Source: G963674665 sp964609625
GTDB lineage: Bacteria > Desulfobacterota > Desulfovibrionia > Desulfovibrionales > Desulfovibrionaceae
Assembly: GCA_964609625.1 (NCBI GenBank)
Contig: CAZSRS010000001.1
Location: 124,001-188,000 of the forward strand
DNA: 64,000 nucleotides
Reading direction: 5' to 3'
Shown here piece by piece: positions 49,729 through 58,321 of this stretch (the stretch's first letter is position 1; every line of letters begins with the position of its first letter). The notes under the pieces are model-generated. The model saw only the letters and a list, made by a program, of their open reading frames with translations, was not told the DNA's origin and ran no database searches. Made by a program: the position numbers and the translations under genes.

Positions 49729-51555
49729 CTATTGTGCAAGCACGGGCCGAAACCCCACGCTGTAGGTGCGGAACTGTGGATCCAGCCTGTCCCTGTTGGC
49801 GCAACGCACGTACTTGTCGCGATCGTCCCAGCTGCCGCCACGGGCGTAGCGCTTGCCCGAGCCGTCGGCGCTCCCGGTCCATTCCCAGACGTTGCCGAGC
49901 ATGTCGTGCAGGCCGTAGGCATTGGGCTGAAAACTCCCGGTGGGGGCGGTTTGGGCAAAGCCGTCGTTACAGGGAAAGGACTGCCAGGTGTAGCCGTTGA
50001 CATTCTTCGAAGTGCGGTCGTGGACATTGGCGAAAGCGCAAGCCCGTGAGGCATCCTCCCCCCAGAAATAGCGCCCTTTGGCACCGGCGCGGCAGCCGTA
50101 CTCCCATTCGCTCTCGGTGGGGAGACGGAAATGCAGCCCGGTTTCCCTGGCGAGCCAGTTGCAATAGGCCATGGCGTCGTACCAGGATACATTGATCACC
50201 GGATCTCCAGCCGTCTGGGGAAAACGGGTCCTTCGCCAGCTCTGGCCATCGACCTTGGTTTTCGTACCCTGGTAGATCCAGGCGAAGCCTTCCCGCTCGG
50301 CATCCGTGACATAGCCCGTGGCCTCCACGAAGCGTCGGAAGTCGTCCACGGTGACTTCCCGCGTGCTCATCCAGAAGCCTTCGAGACAGACCTCGTGCTG
50401 TTTTTCGTCGTTGTCGCGGCCCAGTTCAGAAGTCGGACTGCCCTGGAGAAAACAGCCACCAGGAAGCCATGCGAAGCTCAGGCCCGAGGCGGAATCCTGC
50501 CAGGGTTGCCCCTGTACGGGACGCCCCATCGCGGATATCGTGGTCTGTTGGGTCTGAGGTCTAGCAACCTCGCCAGGAGCGACCCCTTGTTTGCCTCCTT
50601 CACCAGGGGTAATCTTGTTCACGTACTTCTGTACGGCCGGAGAGGAAATGTCGGGCATGGCCTGGGTCACCCGCTGGTCCTCCGCCGGGGGAGAACCGTA
50701 GCCATGGACGCTTCCGGAATGTTCGTCGGGACGGGACATGCCCAGGGATTCGCCCATCATCCCTACAAGCCCTCCCTCGACGCCCAGCATCCCACCGATC
50801 CCCTGGCCGTTGGGGCCGGGAGAACCGCCGAATCCCTGCTCGCCGACCATGGCGGAGTCGCTCGAAGGCCGCGCGGAAGTCGGGGCTTGTGCCTCGGTGG
50901 GTTTCGATCCTTGCGTCGTCCCGGCCAAGGGTGGGGTGCTCTCGGCCACGGCGACGCCTTGTTCGGCGCCCACGGCCGAGATCATCTTGCCCATGAGCAG
51001 CTGTACGGCCTGGGAGATGTCCTGCATGGTCAGCTGTGCCTGGGCGCCGTCGGCCAGAAGGATGCGGCCGTCCTGGACGTTGATCAGCCGGGCGTCGATG
51101 CGCAACACGCCGAGGAATTCACTCACAGCGCCGGTGAGTACGGCGTCGGCTCCCAGCATCACGCCGATCTTCTGGGCCTCGGTGCCTGAAAAACCAGCCT
51201 CGCCAAACTCCATCTCGTCCATGACTTTCTTGATGAGATGGCGCTCCACCACATGGAACAAGCCGGTCTTGAAGGCCTCGGTGGTCAGCATCTCGGCCAC
51301 CATGCGGCCCTTGTTGCCTGCCTTGGCCTCCTCGTTCACGGCGTCGAACTCGAGGATGGCGATCCGCAGCCGATCGTCCTTTTCGCCTTCCCCAGGCTGG
51401 GGCGCGTCACTGCCGACCACGCTGGGCTCCTGCACGGCCTGCACGGATACTGCCCAGGTCAGAAACACCAGGAGCACCAGAAGCCCGTGGAGCCACCGTG
51501 CCCATGTCACAGGAAAAAACGGCGCCGCATGAACCGGATGTACCTTGCCACGCAT
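49729..51555 (-). CDS. CsgG-like domain fused to a formylglycine-generating-enzyme fold
   Basis: A 608-residue exported protein. Start is ATG at 51555, ahead of a signal peptide (LLVLLVFLTWAVSVQA) with AAGGGG 7 bases upstream; an ATG at 51594 overlaps the previous stop and is possible. Residues about 60-200 (LRIAILEFDAVNEEAKAGNKGRM to DGRILLADGAQ) are CsgG/curli-assembly-like. A Gly/Pro/Ser-rich linker precedes an FGE-sulfatase fold (GGCFLQGSPTSELGRD, REVTVDDFRRFVEATGY, LPTESEWEYGCRAGAKG, GNVWEWTG, RGGSWDDRDKYVRCANRDR). The two catalytic cysteines of FGE are not present, so the domain probably binds rather than oxidises. Confidence 0.85.
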   Translation of the reverse strand: MRGKVHPVHAAPFFPVTWARWLHGLLVLLVFLTWAVSVQAVQEPSVVGSDAPQPGEGEKDDRLRIAILEFDAVNEEAKAGNKGRMVAEMLTTEAFKTGLFHVVERHLIKKVMDEMEFGEAGFSGTEAQKIGVMLGADAVLTGAVSEFLGVLRIDARLINVQDGRILLADGAQAQLTMQDISQAVQLLMGKMISAVGAEQGVAVAESTPPLAGTTQGSKPTEAQAPTSARPSSDSAMVGEQGFGGSPGPNGQGIGGMLGVEGGLVGMMGESLGMSRPDEHSGSVHGYGSPPAEDQRVTQAMPDISSPAVQKYVNKITPGEGGKQGVAPGEVARPQTQQTTISAMGRPVQGQPWQDSASGLSFAWLPGGCFLQGSPTSELGRDNDEKQHEVCLEGFWMSTREVTVDDFRRFVEATGYVTDAEREGFAWIYQGTKTKVDGQSWRRTRFPQTAGDPVINVSWYDAMAYCNWLARETGLHFRLPTESEWEYGCRAGAKGRYFWGEDASRACAFANVHDRTSKNVNGYTWQSFPCNDGFAQTAPTGSFQPNAYGLHDMLGNVWEWTGSADGSGKRYARGGSWDDRDKYVRCANRDRLDPQFRTYSVGFRPVLAQ

Positions 51556-51590
51556 TCTCCCGCCCCTTTCCGGCAACGGCCGGCGCGTAG

Positions 51591-52223
51591 TCATTCCAGA
51601 TCGTGCAGGGGGATGGACAACAACGGCGCCCCCTTGCCCGCAATGTAGTCGAAATGCCACCACTCCCCACCATAGGGGGCGAAGCCGGCATCGCGCATCA
51701 CCTTATGCAGCAGTTCCCTGTTGCGCAAGACCTCTTCGGGCAGGTCCCGGAAGCCGCTCGCTGCCCTGGGGGAGAAGTCGTCGAAGGCCGTGGGCATGGG
51801 CAGTTCCCTGCCGTCAGCGTCCACCAGAGTGGCGTCCACGGCTATGCCACGGTTATGGTTGGACCCGTGTTCCGGCCGCGCCACGTACTTCGGGTCGGGA
51901 AAAACCCGCCACATTTCCTGCTGCACCCCCAAGGGGCGGTAGCAATCCAGACACTTGAGCCCAAGCCCCATGCCGCGCAAGATTGTCTGGGCACGGACCA
52001 GGGCCTCAGCTGCCGGACGCAGAAGGAGGCAGGCGCTGCGTTCGTAAAACGGTCTGCCGAAGATGTTGTCCTCCCTGGCATAGGCCAAATCCACCAGAAT
52101 GGAAGGATCCAGGGAGCGCACCTCCACCAGGTCGGGGCGGGATTCCGCCTGTGCGCGGAATGGCGACAGCGCGACACAGAAAACCACTGTGACCACTCCG
52201 CCGATCAGGAACAGGGTGTTCAC
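51591..52223 (-). CDS. D-alanyl-D-alanine dipeptidase, VanX type
   Basis: A 210-residue exported M15 peptidase. GTG at 52223 overlaps the upstream stop (GTGA). The signal peptide is FLIGGVVTVVFCVALS to about AQAESRP. The zinc site has SNHNRGIAVD (S-x-H-x-x-G-x-x-x-D) and GGEWWHFDY (E-x-x-H). VanX-type enzymes split D-Ala-D-Ala; those made by Gram-negative bacteria help recycle murein dipeptides. With a signal peptide it acts in the periplasm. Second gene of the operon; its stop overlaps the possible upstream start of the next gene. Confidence 0.9.
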   Translation of the reverse strand: MNTLFLIGGVVTVVFCVALSPFRAQAESRPDLVEVRSLDPSILVDLAYAREDNIFGRPFYERSACLLLRPAAEALVRAQTILRGMGLGLKCLDCYRPLGVQQEMWRVFPDPKYVARPEHGSNHNRGIAVDATLVDADGRELPMPTAFDDFSPRAASGFRDLPEEVLRNRELLHKVMRDAGFAPYGGEWWHFDYIAGKGAPLLSIPLHDLE

Positions 52224-52810
52224 ACCGCGCCCCCGGACCGTGCGAGAATCTCGCGCGCCGTGTCGGCCGCGGCCGCGAGCATTTCCGGTCTTGCGGCCAT
52301 GTCTCCCTGGTGGTAGACGCCGCAGGCGCGCAGCTTCCAGGGTATGTCGAAGCCCATCCAAGCGAAAAAGCGTTGGTACCGGATATAGATATCGTCGAAG
52401 CGTTCCTCCAGGGGGTGACCCTGGGCGATCATGAACACGAAATGCCGCCCCTTGGAAAGCCGGCTTTTCTCGGGATTCATGGCGTAGTCAGGCACGAGAA
52501 AGGAGAAGGTGCGATCGATGAAGCCCTTGAGTTGCGAGGAGACGTCACCGTAGTAGACCGGAGTTGCCAGGGCCAGGCATTGGGCCTGTCTGGCCGCCTC
52601 CAACACGTCTGCCAGATCGTCCTGCACCACGCAGCGGTCTTGGGACTTCTTGCAGGCAAAGCAGGCCTGGCAGCCCTTGTAGTGGAGTTCGTTGAGCAGG
52701 ACGCGGCGCACGGAGGCGCCCCCTTGCTCGGCAGCATCACAAAAGGCGTTGGCCAGCACCGCGCTGTTGCCGTTTGGTCTGGGGCTTCCGTAAAGACAGA
52801 GGATGTTCAT
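52220..52810 (-). CDS. iron-sulfur flavoprotein/NADPH-dependent FMN reductase-type protein
   Basis: A 196-residue flavodoxin-fold protein. MNILCLYGSPRPNGNSAVL binds FMN phosphate, and GCQACFACKKSQDRC provides the compact C-x2-C-x2-C-x6-C cluster motif of the Isf family. ALATPVYYGDVSSQLKGFIDR follows. Such proteins transfer electrons from ferredoxin to small acceptors and are common in anaerobes. First gene of the envelope operon, with an inverted-repeat site 13-30 bases upstream of its ATG. Confidence 0.88.
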   Translation of the reverse strand: MNILCLYGSPRPNGNSAVLANAFCDAAEQGGASVRRVLLNELHYKGCQACFACKKSQDRCVVQDDLADVLEAARQAQCLALATPVYYGDVSSQLKGFIDRTFSFLVPDYAMNPEKSRLSKGRHFVFMIAQGHPLEERFDDIYIRYQRFFAWMGFDIPWKLRACGVYHQGDMAARPEMLAAAADTAREILARSGGAV

Positions 52811-52822
52811 GGGTACTCCCGA

Positions 52823-52840
52823 AGGACGTCCTGTCAGGAC
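52823..52840 (-). promoter_or_regulatory. overlapping palindromes upstream of the envelope operon
   Basis: AGGACGTCCT (52823-52832) is a perfect 10-base palindrome and GTCCTGTCAGGAC (52828-52840) an inverted repeat with one central base; they share bases. On the minus strand a GATAAT-like -10 lies just beyond. The position suits a repressor operator for the five-gene operon. No regulator family assigned. Confidence 0.3.
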
Positions 52841-53040
52841 AATGTCAAAAGTGTAATTATCATTCCTGGGCCGTCTACAATCCGCACCACGTTGTGTGAT
52901 CCCCTCCAGAATAGCAACAATCGAGGGTAATTCCAAGAATCGCTGGACCGTGACGGCGCAGTGCGGACCTGGGCGACTCCCCTTTTCTTCCGCCCGCATC
53001 CGGTCTATACAAGGACCTTCACGTCACTTTCGGAGGAAGT

Positions 53041-54960
53041 ATGCATCTTTTCGCCTATTCGACGCTTCTCGTCTCCATGCTCTTGTGCCTGACCCTTGGC
53101 ATCATCGCCTGTGCCCAACGCTGGCACGGCAAAGACACCATGCTCGTCTGGATGGAACGCGCGCATCTCCTGCAGACGGTGCTTCTGACCCTGGGGTCAT
53201 TGGTGCTCTTCGCGGCCCTGGCCAAAAACGACTTTTCATTCAAGTATGTGGCGGAATACACAGACGTTTTTCTGCCTCTCTTCTACCAGCTCACGGCCTT
53301 CTGGGCGGGCCAGGCCGGTTCCTTGCTGTTCTGGGCCTGGACAGTCGCCATCTTCGGCGCCATTTTCGTCTTCACGCCGGCCTACCGACAGCTGCACACC
53401 CCGACCAAGGTCTATTACTGGATGTTCTTCTATTTCTTCATGGCCTTCTTTCTGCTGCTGCTCACCAACTGGAGCAACCCCTTCGTGCAGCTGTCGCCGC
53501 CACCCGCCGACGGCAACGGCCTGAACCCCCTGTTGCAACATCCGGGCATGATCTTTCACCCCCCGCTGCTGTTCCTTGGGTACGCGGGCTTCACCATCCC
53601 GGCCTGTCTGGCACTGGCCCAGGCCCTTTCCGAGTCCACACCGCGGGAAGCCTCCTGGCTGGACGTGACACGCAACTTCACCCTGGCCGCCTGGCTGTTC
53701 CTGACCGCCGGCATCATTCTCGGAGGCTGGTGGTCATACATGGAGCTCGGCTGGGGCGGTTACTGGGCCTGGGACCCGGTTGAAAACGCATCGCTGATCC
53801 CCTGGTTCGCGGCCTCGGCCTTTCTGCACACCTCCGTGCTGCAACGTCGGCGGGGCTGCCTGAAAAAAGTCAACGTCCTGCTCATGGCCCTTACGCTGAT
53901 CATGTGCTTCTTCGCCACCTACCTGGTGCGCAGCGGCGTGGTGGACTCCCTGCACGCCTTCTCCAGCCAGGGCGTAGGCACCCCCCTGCTGCTGTTCATC
54001 CTCCTCGGCATGTTCCTGGCCGCGCTGGTGTATGCCATCGGCTTCGAGGGCCAGGAGTCCTCCCGCCCCCTGAGCGGCCTGATAAGCCGCGAAGGCTTTC
54101 TGGTGATGACCGTCTGGTTGTTGTTGACGCTGGGGGCTGTCGTGCTGCTGGGAACCATGTGGCCAGTGTTTTCCAAGTTATGGAGCCCGAATCCGGTGGG
54201 ATTGGAGGCAGCCTTCTACAACAGGGTCTGCCTGCCGTTCTTCGCCGTGCTCACGGTGTTTTTACTGATCTGCCCCTGGCTGGAGTGGAAGGGCGGCCTG
54301 CGCAAGAAAAATGCCTTTTTTCTGGTGGCTGGTGTCTTTGCCGCGGCCTGCGTCGTGCTGTTGCTCCTGGGCGTGACGCTCCCCGTGGCCCTGGTGGCCG
54401 CGGCCGCGGCCCTGGCCTGTGTCGCGGGCATCGTCACCCTGTTCGTGGTGGAGCCCGGTTACCGCAAGCTGCGTACCACCTGGGGCGCCTACGGCGTGCA
54501 CTTCGGCCTGGTGCTCGTGGTACTGGGCGTGGCCATCTCCGGCCCCTACGAGCAGAGCGTCGAAGCCCAGGTCAAACCAGGCGACACCTTGCAGATCATG
54601 AACTACACCTTGACCTACGTGGACATGAAGGAGGGCGCGACCCCCGGCATGGCGTATGTGGAAGTGGAACTCGAGGTGGAGAAGAACGGCAAGCCCATGG
54701 GCACCCTCAAACCGCAGCGCAGGCAGTACCGTAAGTTCAACACCCAGTTCGCCGAAGCCGAGGTACTCGACGACCACTTGTTCCTGGGCAACGAACTCTA
54801 CGCCACCATACTGGGGACCAGCGCAACCAAGGAAGTGGCCCTGAAGATCAGCGTACACCCCTTGGTGAACTGGATCTGGATCGGCGGCACCCTGATGTGC
54901 CTGTTCCCGTTCCTGGGCATGCGCGGCCTCTCCAGGAAGCAACACAACGCAAAGGCCTGA
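53041..54960 (+). CDS. ccmF: cytochrome c-type biogenesis protein CcmF
   Basis: A 639-residue membrane protein with about 15 helices that attaches heme to apocytochrome c in the Ccm system. GGAGGAAGT precedes the ATG. AFWAGQAGSLLFWAWTVAIFGAIF, PGMIFHPPLLFLGYAGFTIP and the heme-handling WGGYWAWDPVENASLIPWF (WWD motif) are diagnostic. The C-terminal periplasmic part (SVEAQVKPGDTLQIMNYTLTYV) is also standard. It leads ccmABCD and a TPR gene in one operon. Confidence 0.95.
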   Translation: MHLFAYSTLLVSMLLCLTLGIIACAQRWHGKDTMLVWMERAHLLQTVLLTLGSLVLFAALAKNDFSFKYVAEYTDVFLPLFYQLTAFWAGQAGSLLFWAWTVAIFGAIFVFTPAYRQLHTPTKVYYWMFFYFFMAFFLLLLTNWSNPFVQLSPPPADGNGLNPLLQHPGMIFHPPLLFLGYAGFTIPACLALAQALSESTPREASWLDVTRNFTLAAWLFLTAGIILGGWWSYMELGWGGYWAWDPVENASLIPWFAASAFLHTSVLQRRRGCLKKVNVLLMALTLIMCFFATYLVRSGVVDSLHAFSSQGVGTPLLLFILLGMFLAALVYAIGFEGQESSRPLSGLISREGFLVMTVWLLLTLGAVVLLGTMWPVFSKLWSPNPVGLEAAFYNRVCLPFFAVLTVFLLICPWLEWKGGLRKKNAFFLVAGVFAAACVVLLLLGVTLPVALVAAAAALACVAGIVTLFVVEPGYRKLRTTWGAYGVHFGLVLVVLGVAISGPYEQSVEAQVKPGDTLQIMNYTLTYVDMKEGATPGMAYVEVELEVEKNGKPMGTLKPQRRQYRKFNTQFAEAEVLDDHLFLGNELYATILGTSATKEVALKISVHPLVNWIWIGGTLMCLFPFLGMRGLSRKQHNAKA

Positions 54961-54966
54961 GCCGTC

Positions 54967-55641
54967 ATGCTCGAATGCGTCAAGGCGGCCAAGCTCTACG
55001 GCCGCAAACTGGTGTTCAAGGGGGTGAGCTTCTCCCTGGCCGCGGGAGAAGTGATGCTGCTGGCGGGTCCCAACGGCGCCGGCAAATCGACCCTGCTGCG
55101 CCTCGCGGCTGGGCTGGAACGCCCCACCTCGGGGAGTGTCTCCTGCACCGCCGAACCCGGCGCCATCGGCTATATCGGTCATGCCACATTCCTCTATCCA
55201 CAGCTTTCCGCCCTTGAGAACTTGGCATTCTGGAGCCGCTACAGCGGTAAGCGCACCGCCGAGGCGACACTCATGCAGGCCCTGGAGCGCATGAACCTGG
55301 CCCACGTGGCACGGGAGCGGGCGGGCAGTTTCTCTCGGGGCATGGCCCAGAGACTCAGCCTGGCGCGGGTCTTCCTCCTGGAGCCCCGCCTGGTGCTGCT
55401 GGACGAGCCCGGCACGGGCCTGGACGTACAGTCGCGAGCAATCCTGGCCAGGGAGATACAGGATCTGAAGCGGCGCGGCGCGGCCGTGCTCTGGGTTAGT
55501 CATCACCTGGAGCAGGACCTGGACCTGGTCGACAAGGTCCTGACCATCGAGAACAACCGCATGGCCTTTTACGGTCCCACGGAAACATACCGCATGCACT
55601 GCATCGCCGAGGCGCCCAGAGACCTCTGCATTGCCCAATGA
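54967..55641 (+). CDS. ccmA: heme exporter ATP-binding protein CcmA
   Basis: A 224-residue ABC ATPase. Walker A GPNGAGKST, signature SFSRGMAQRLSLARV, Walker B LVLLDEPGTGLD and the switch histidine in VSHHLE are present. CcmA with CcmB and CcmC releases holo-CcmE from the membrane complex. It starts 6 bases after ccmF. Confidence 0.94.
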   Translation: MLECVKAAKLYGRKLVFKGVSFSLAAGEVMLLAGPNGAGKSTLLRLAAGLERPTSGSVSCTAEPGAIGYIGHATFLYPQLSALENLAFWSRYSGKRTAEATLMQALERMNLAHVARERAGSFSRGMAQRLSLARVFLLEPRLVLLDEPGTGLDVQSRAILAREIQDLKRRGAAVLWVSHHLEQDLDLVDKVLTIENNRMAFYGPTETYRMHCIAEAPRDLCIAQ

Positions 55642-55675
55642 CCATGGAGACTGCTATGGCATTTCGCAGGGCCTC

Positions 55676-56428
55676 ATGTGGGATGATACTTCCAGACGCT
55701 TCTTCCGCCCCATGCCTTGGAGCGCAGCGCGACACTTCCGGAGTCCGCTCGTGATCCGCGCCGCATTGTGCATGGCGGGCAAGGACCTGCGCCTCATCGT
55801 GTCGCGTGGGGGCGGATTGATGCAGGCCCTGCTGCTGGGGTTGCTGCTGCTGTTCCTGTTCAGCCTGGCACGCACTCCCGGACAGGAGTTCTCGCCTCAG
55901 GCCGCGGCGGCCATCTTCTGGTTGGCCTCGCTGTTCACCCAGGTCTTGTTGTGCAATGCCCTGTACAGCCTGGAAGAGGTGAATAACGCGCGCATGGGCT
56001 TGCTGCTGGCGCCGGCCCCCCCTCAGGCCGTATGGCTGGGCAAGGGGCTCGCCGGCCTGGTGTTGCTGCTGGCGGCGCAAGCGGTCTTCGTGCCGGCCAT
56101 GGTGGTATTCCTGGGGCGTGGACTGGAGGGAGCGGCCTGGCAAGGCCTGGCGGCGTTGCTGCTGGTGGATTTCGGGCTCATGGCCCTGGGTTCCCTGCTG
56201 GGAGCCATGGCGCAGGGGCAGGCGGGCAGAGAATCCCTGCTCTCCGTGATCCTCTTTCCCTTGCTGGTGCCGGTGCTGCTAGCCGGCGTGCGGTTGGGCG
56301 CCGGGGCATTGGACCCGGGAGCGACGGAGCCGCCCACGGCCTGGATCGGCCTGGCCTGCGGGTTCGACGCTCTGTTTGCCGCGGCCGGATTGATTTTGTT
56401 CCCATTTGTCTTTAGCACTGGTGATTGA
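55676..56428 (+). CDS. ccmB: heme exporter protein CcmB
   Basis: A 250-residue membrane subunit, with AGGG 4 bases before the chosen ATG; a TTG at 55631 within ccmA would add 15 codons. Six hydrophobic segments: MQALLLGLLLLFLFSLA, IFWLASLFTQVLLCNALYSLEEV, VLLLAAQAVFVPAMVVFL, LLLVDFGLMALGSLLGAMAQ, LLSVILFPLLVPVLLAG and IGLACGFDALFAAAGLILFPFVF. Conserved LEEVNNARMGLLL is CcmB-typical. Works with CcmA as an ABC-type complex. Confidence 0.9.
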   Translation: MWDDTSRRFFRPMPWSAARHFRSPLVIRAALCMAGKDLRLIVSRGGGLMQALLLGLLLLFLFSLARTPGQEFSPQAAAAIFWLASLFTQVLLCNALYSLEEVNNARMGLLLAPAPPQAVWLGKGLAGLVLLLAAQAVFVPAMVVFLGRGLEGAAWQGLAALLLVDFGLMALGSLLGAMAQGQAGRESLLSVILFPLLVPVLLAGVRLGAGALDPGATEPPTAWIGLACGFDALFAAAGLILFPFVFSTGD

Positions 56429-56460
56429 GTCCTCGTCGCGACCGACCCTTTGGAGCGAAA

Positions 56461-57135
56461 ATGGTCAAACACTGGATTTCCCTCGTGGCCCTGCTGGCTG
56501 GCCTGGGCATAGCCGCCAGCCAGTGGCTGATCTGGCAGTACGCCCCTGTGGAACAGACCCTGGGGCCTGTGCAGAAGATCTTCTACATGCACCTCCCTCT
56601 GGCCTGGTGGGCCCTGTTCAGCTTTTTCCTGGTCTTCGTGGCCAGCGTCCTGTATCTGCTGCAACGGAAAGAACGCTGGAACGTCGCGGCGGGAGCGGCC
56701 GCGGAGATCGGCGTGCTGTTCAGCTCCCTGGCCCTGATCACGGGCTCCATCTGGGCGCGCAAGTCCTGGAACACCTGGTGGACCTGGGATCCCAGACTGA
56801 CCACCACCCTGGTGATGTGGTTCATCTACGCCGGCTACCTGCTGCTGCGTTCCATGGATTTCGACCGCAGGAGACAGGCGGTGATCTGCGCCGTGGTGGG
56901 CGTGGTGGCCTTCCTGGACGTGCCCCTGGTCTTCTACTCGGCCAGGCTCTTCCGCAGTATCCATCCCGCGGTGTTCGCATCCCAGGGGGGCGGCCTGGAA
57001 CCTGAAATGCGACTTACGGTCATCGCCTGCGTGGCGATCTGGTCATTGCTCTGGCTGGCGTTGTTCGCCCTGCGGGTGGCGCAGCTGCGGGACAGGTCCG
57101 CCCTGGAAGCCAGAGCCATGCAACGTATCGAGTGA
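56461..57135 (+). CDS. ccmC: heme-handling protein CcmC
   Basis: A 224-residue membrane protein with GGAGCGAAA upstream. VQKIFYMHLPLAWWALFSFFLVF and SIWARKSWNTWWTWDPRLTTTLVMW contain the WWD tryptophan-rich motif (W-G/N-x-x-W-x-W-D) that binds heme, plus conserved histidines. CcmC loads heme onto CcmE. It follows ccmB by 32 bases. Confidence 0.94.
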   Translation: MVKHWISLVALLAGLGIAASQWLIWQYAPVEQTLGPVQKIFYMHLPLAWWALFSFFLVFVASVLYLLQRKERWNVAAGAAAEIGVLFSSLALITGSIWARKSWNTWWTWDPRLTTTLVMWFIYAGYLLLRSMDFDRRRQAVICAVVGVVAFLDVPLVFYSARLFRSIHPAVFASQGGGLEPEMRLTVIACVAIWSLLWLALFALRVAQLRDRSALEARAMQRIE

Positions 57136-57203
57136 CCGCAGCCGAGCACATTCGTCACGCAACGCCCAGAGCAATCTTCTAGCCTTTCCCGTACGGAGGA
57201 ACA

Positions 57204-57347
57204 ATGGAACACATACATTACCTTCTTGCAGCCAACGTGGTGGTCTGGCTGGGAATCGGCGCCTACGCCGCATTCCTCGGCCTGAACCAGCGCAAACTGC
57301 ACGAACGCTGCAAACAACTGGAGCTGACGCGCGATGACGCAGAATAA
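57204..57347 (+). CDS. ccmD: CcmD-like small membrane protein
   Basis: A 47-residue protein with ACGGAGGAACA before the ATG. Sequence MEHIHYLLAANVVVWLGIGAYAAF, then LGLNQRKLHERCKQLELTRD: one membrane helix followed by a charged cytoplasmic tail, exactly the CcmD plan. CcmD holds the CcmABC-CcmE complex together. Its end overlaps the TPR gene by 14 bases. Confidence 0.85.
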   Translation: MEHIHYLLAANVVVWLGIGAYAAFLGLNQRKLHERCKQLELTRDDAE

Positions 57348-58107
57348 CACCCCCCCAGCACTGACTTCCGGCAGACGCAAGACCGTAATTCTGATCATCG
57401 GCGTGAGTCTGGCCGTGATGTTTCTTGTCTCCTTTCTCTACCGCACCATGAGTCCGAACCTTCTCGTGGAGCGCCGCGCCGCCCCGCAGACTGGGAGAGA
57501 CGCGGAACCACAGGCCCAGGGCGAGGGCATGCCACAGGGTATGCCTCCGGCCATGCAGGAGGCCATGCAGCAGGAGATCGGCAAGCTGATGCGCAAGATG
57601 CAGGAAAACCCCGAGGACGTGGAGACCCTGCTGGAACTGGCCCACTACTTCATGAACCTGCAATCCTGGGACAAGGCGCAGTTCTTCCTGAACAGCGCGA
57701 TGATCCTCAAACCGGGGGACACCGAAATCCTCTACCGACTCGGCATCTGTTCCTTTCAACTCGAGCAACCCGCTGAGGCGGCCGGGTATTTCGAGCAGAT
57801 CGTGGCCCTGGAGCCGACCCACGCCCACTCGCTCTACAACCTGGGCGTACTCCACAAACACTATCTGGAGAAGCCCGAAGAAGCCGAACGGATCTTCAAG
57901 GAATTGCTGGCGCTGACGGACGCCCCGGCGGAACTGCTGGATGCCGCGCAAAAGGAACTTGCCGCCGGGCACGCGCCCGAGGCAACGGAACCGGGGGCAG
58001 CGGCTCCAGATGCAACAGACTCCGCAGGTACCGGGTCCACGGAAGAGGCACCTGTCGGCGCCGCATCCGAGGAGCCCAGCCCCTCCGGCACGACGTCCAA
58101 TAATTGA
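57334..58107 (+). CDS. CcmH/CycH-like TPR protein
   Basis: A 257-residue protein with a single N-terminal membrane helix (TVILIIGVSLAVMFLVSFLY) and periplasmic or membrane-proximal TPR repeats (PEDVETLLELAHYFMNLQSWDKAQFFLNSAMIL, then ILYRLGICSFQLEQPAEAAGYFEQI and HSLYNLGVLHKHYLEKPEEAERIFKEL). An Ala/Glu/Gly-rich tail follows. It replaces the CcmI/CycH TPR part; no CcmH-type CxxC domain is present. Last gene of the ccm operon. Confidence 0.85.
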   Translation: MTQNNTPPALTSGRRKTVILIIGVSLAVMFLVSFLYRTMSPNLLVERRAAPQTGRDAEPQAQGEGMPQGMPPAMQEAMQQEIGKLMRKMQENPEDVETLLELAHYFMNLQSWDKAQFFLNSAMILKPGDTEILYRLGICSFQLEQPAEAAGYFEQIVALEPTHAHSLYNLGVLHKHYLEKPEEAERIFKELLALTDAPAELLDAAQKELAAGHAPEATEPGAAAPDATDSAGTGSTEEAPVGAASEEPSPSGTTSNN

Positions 58108-58321
58108 CAGAACACGACGCTTGATGGCATACACACATTTTGCTTTCCACCACATGCCGGCCATGGCGTCCGGTGCGGGCAGGGCTTTCCGCCCCTTGCC
58201 CAGCATTCTGAGCATGTAGTCTGGAAACGCAATCTGGACATGTCGTAACCATTGATCCCCGCCTCCTGCACAGGAGCCGAGGGTCGTCATCCAGATAACC
58301 AGAGCAACCGGAGGAACCAGC

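Noticed and set aside
58108..58321. Possible sigma54 promoter before livJ (TGGCAT ... TTTTGCT)
   Set aside because: The distance between the GG and GC elements is too long for a -24/-12 promoter.
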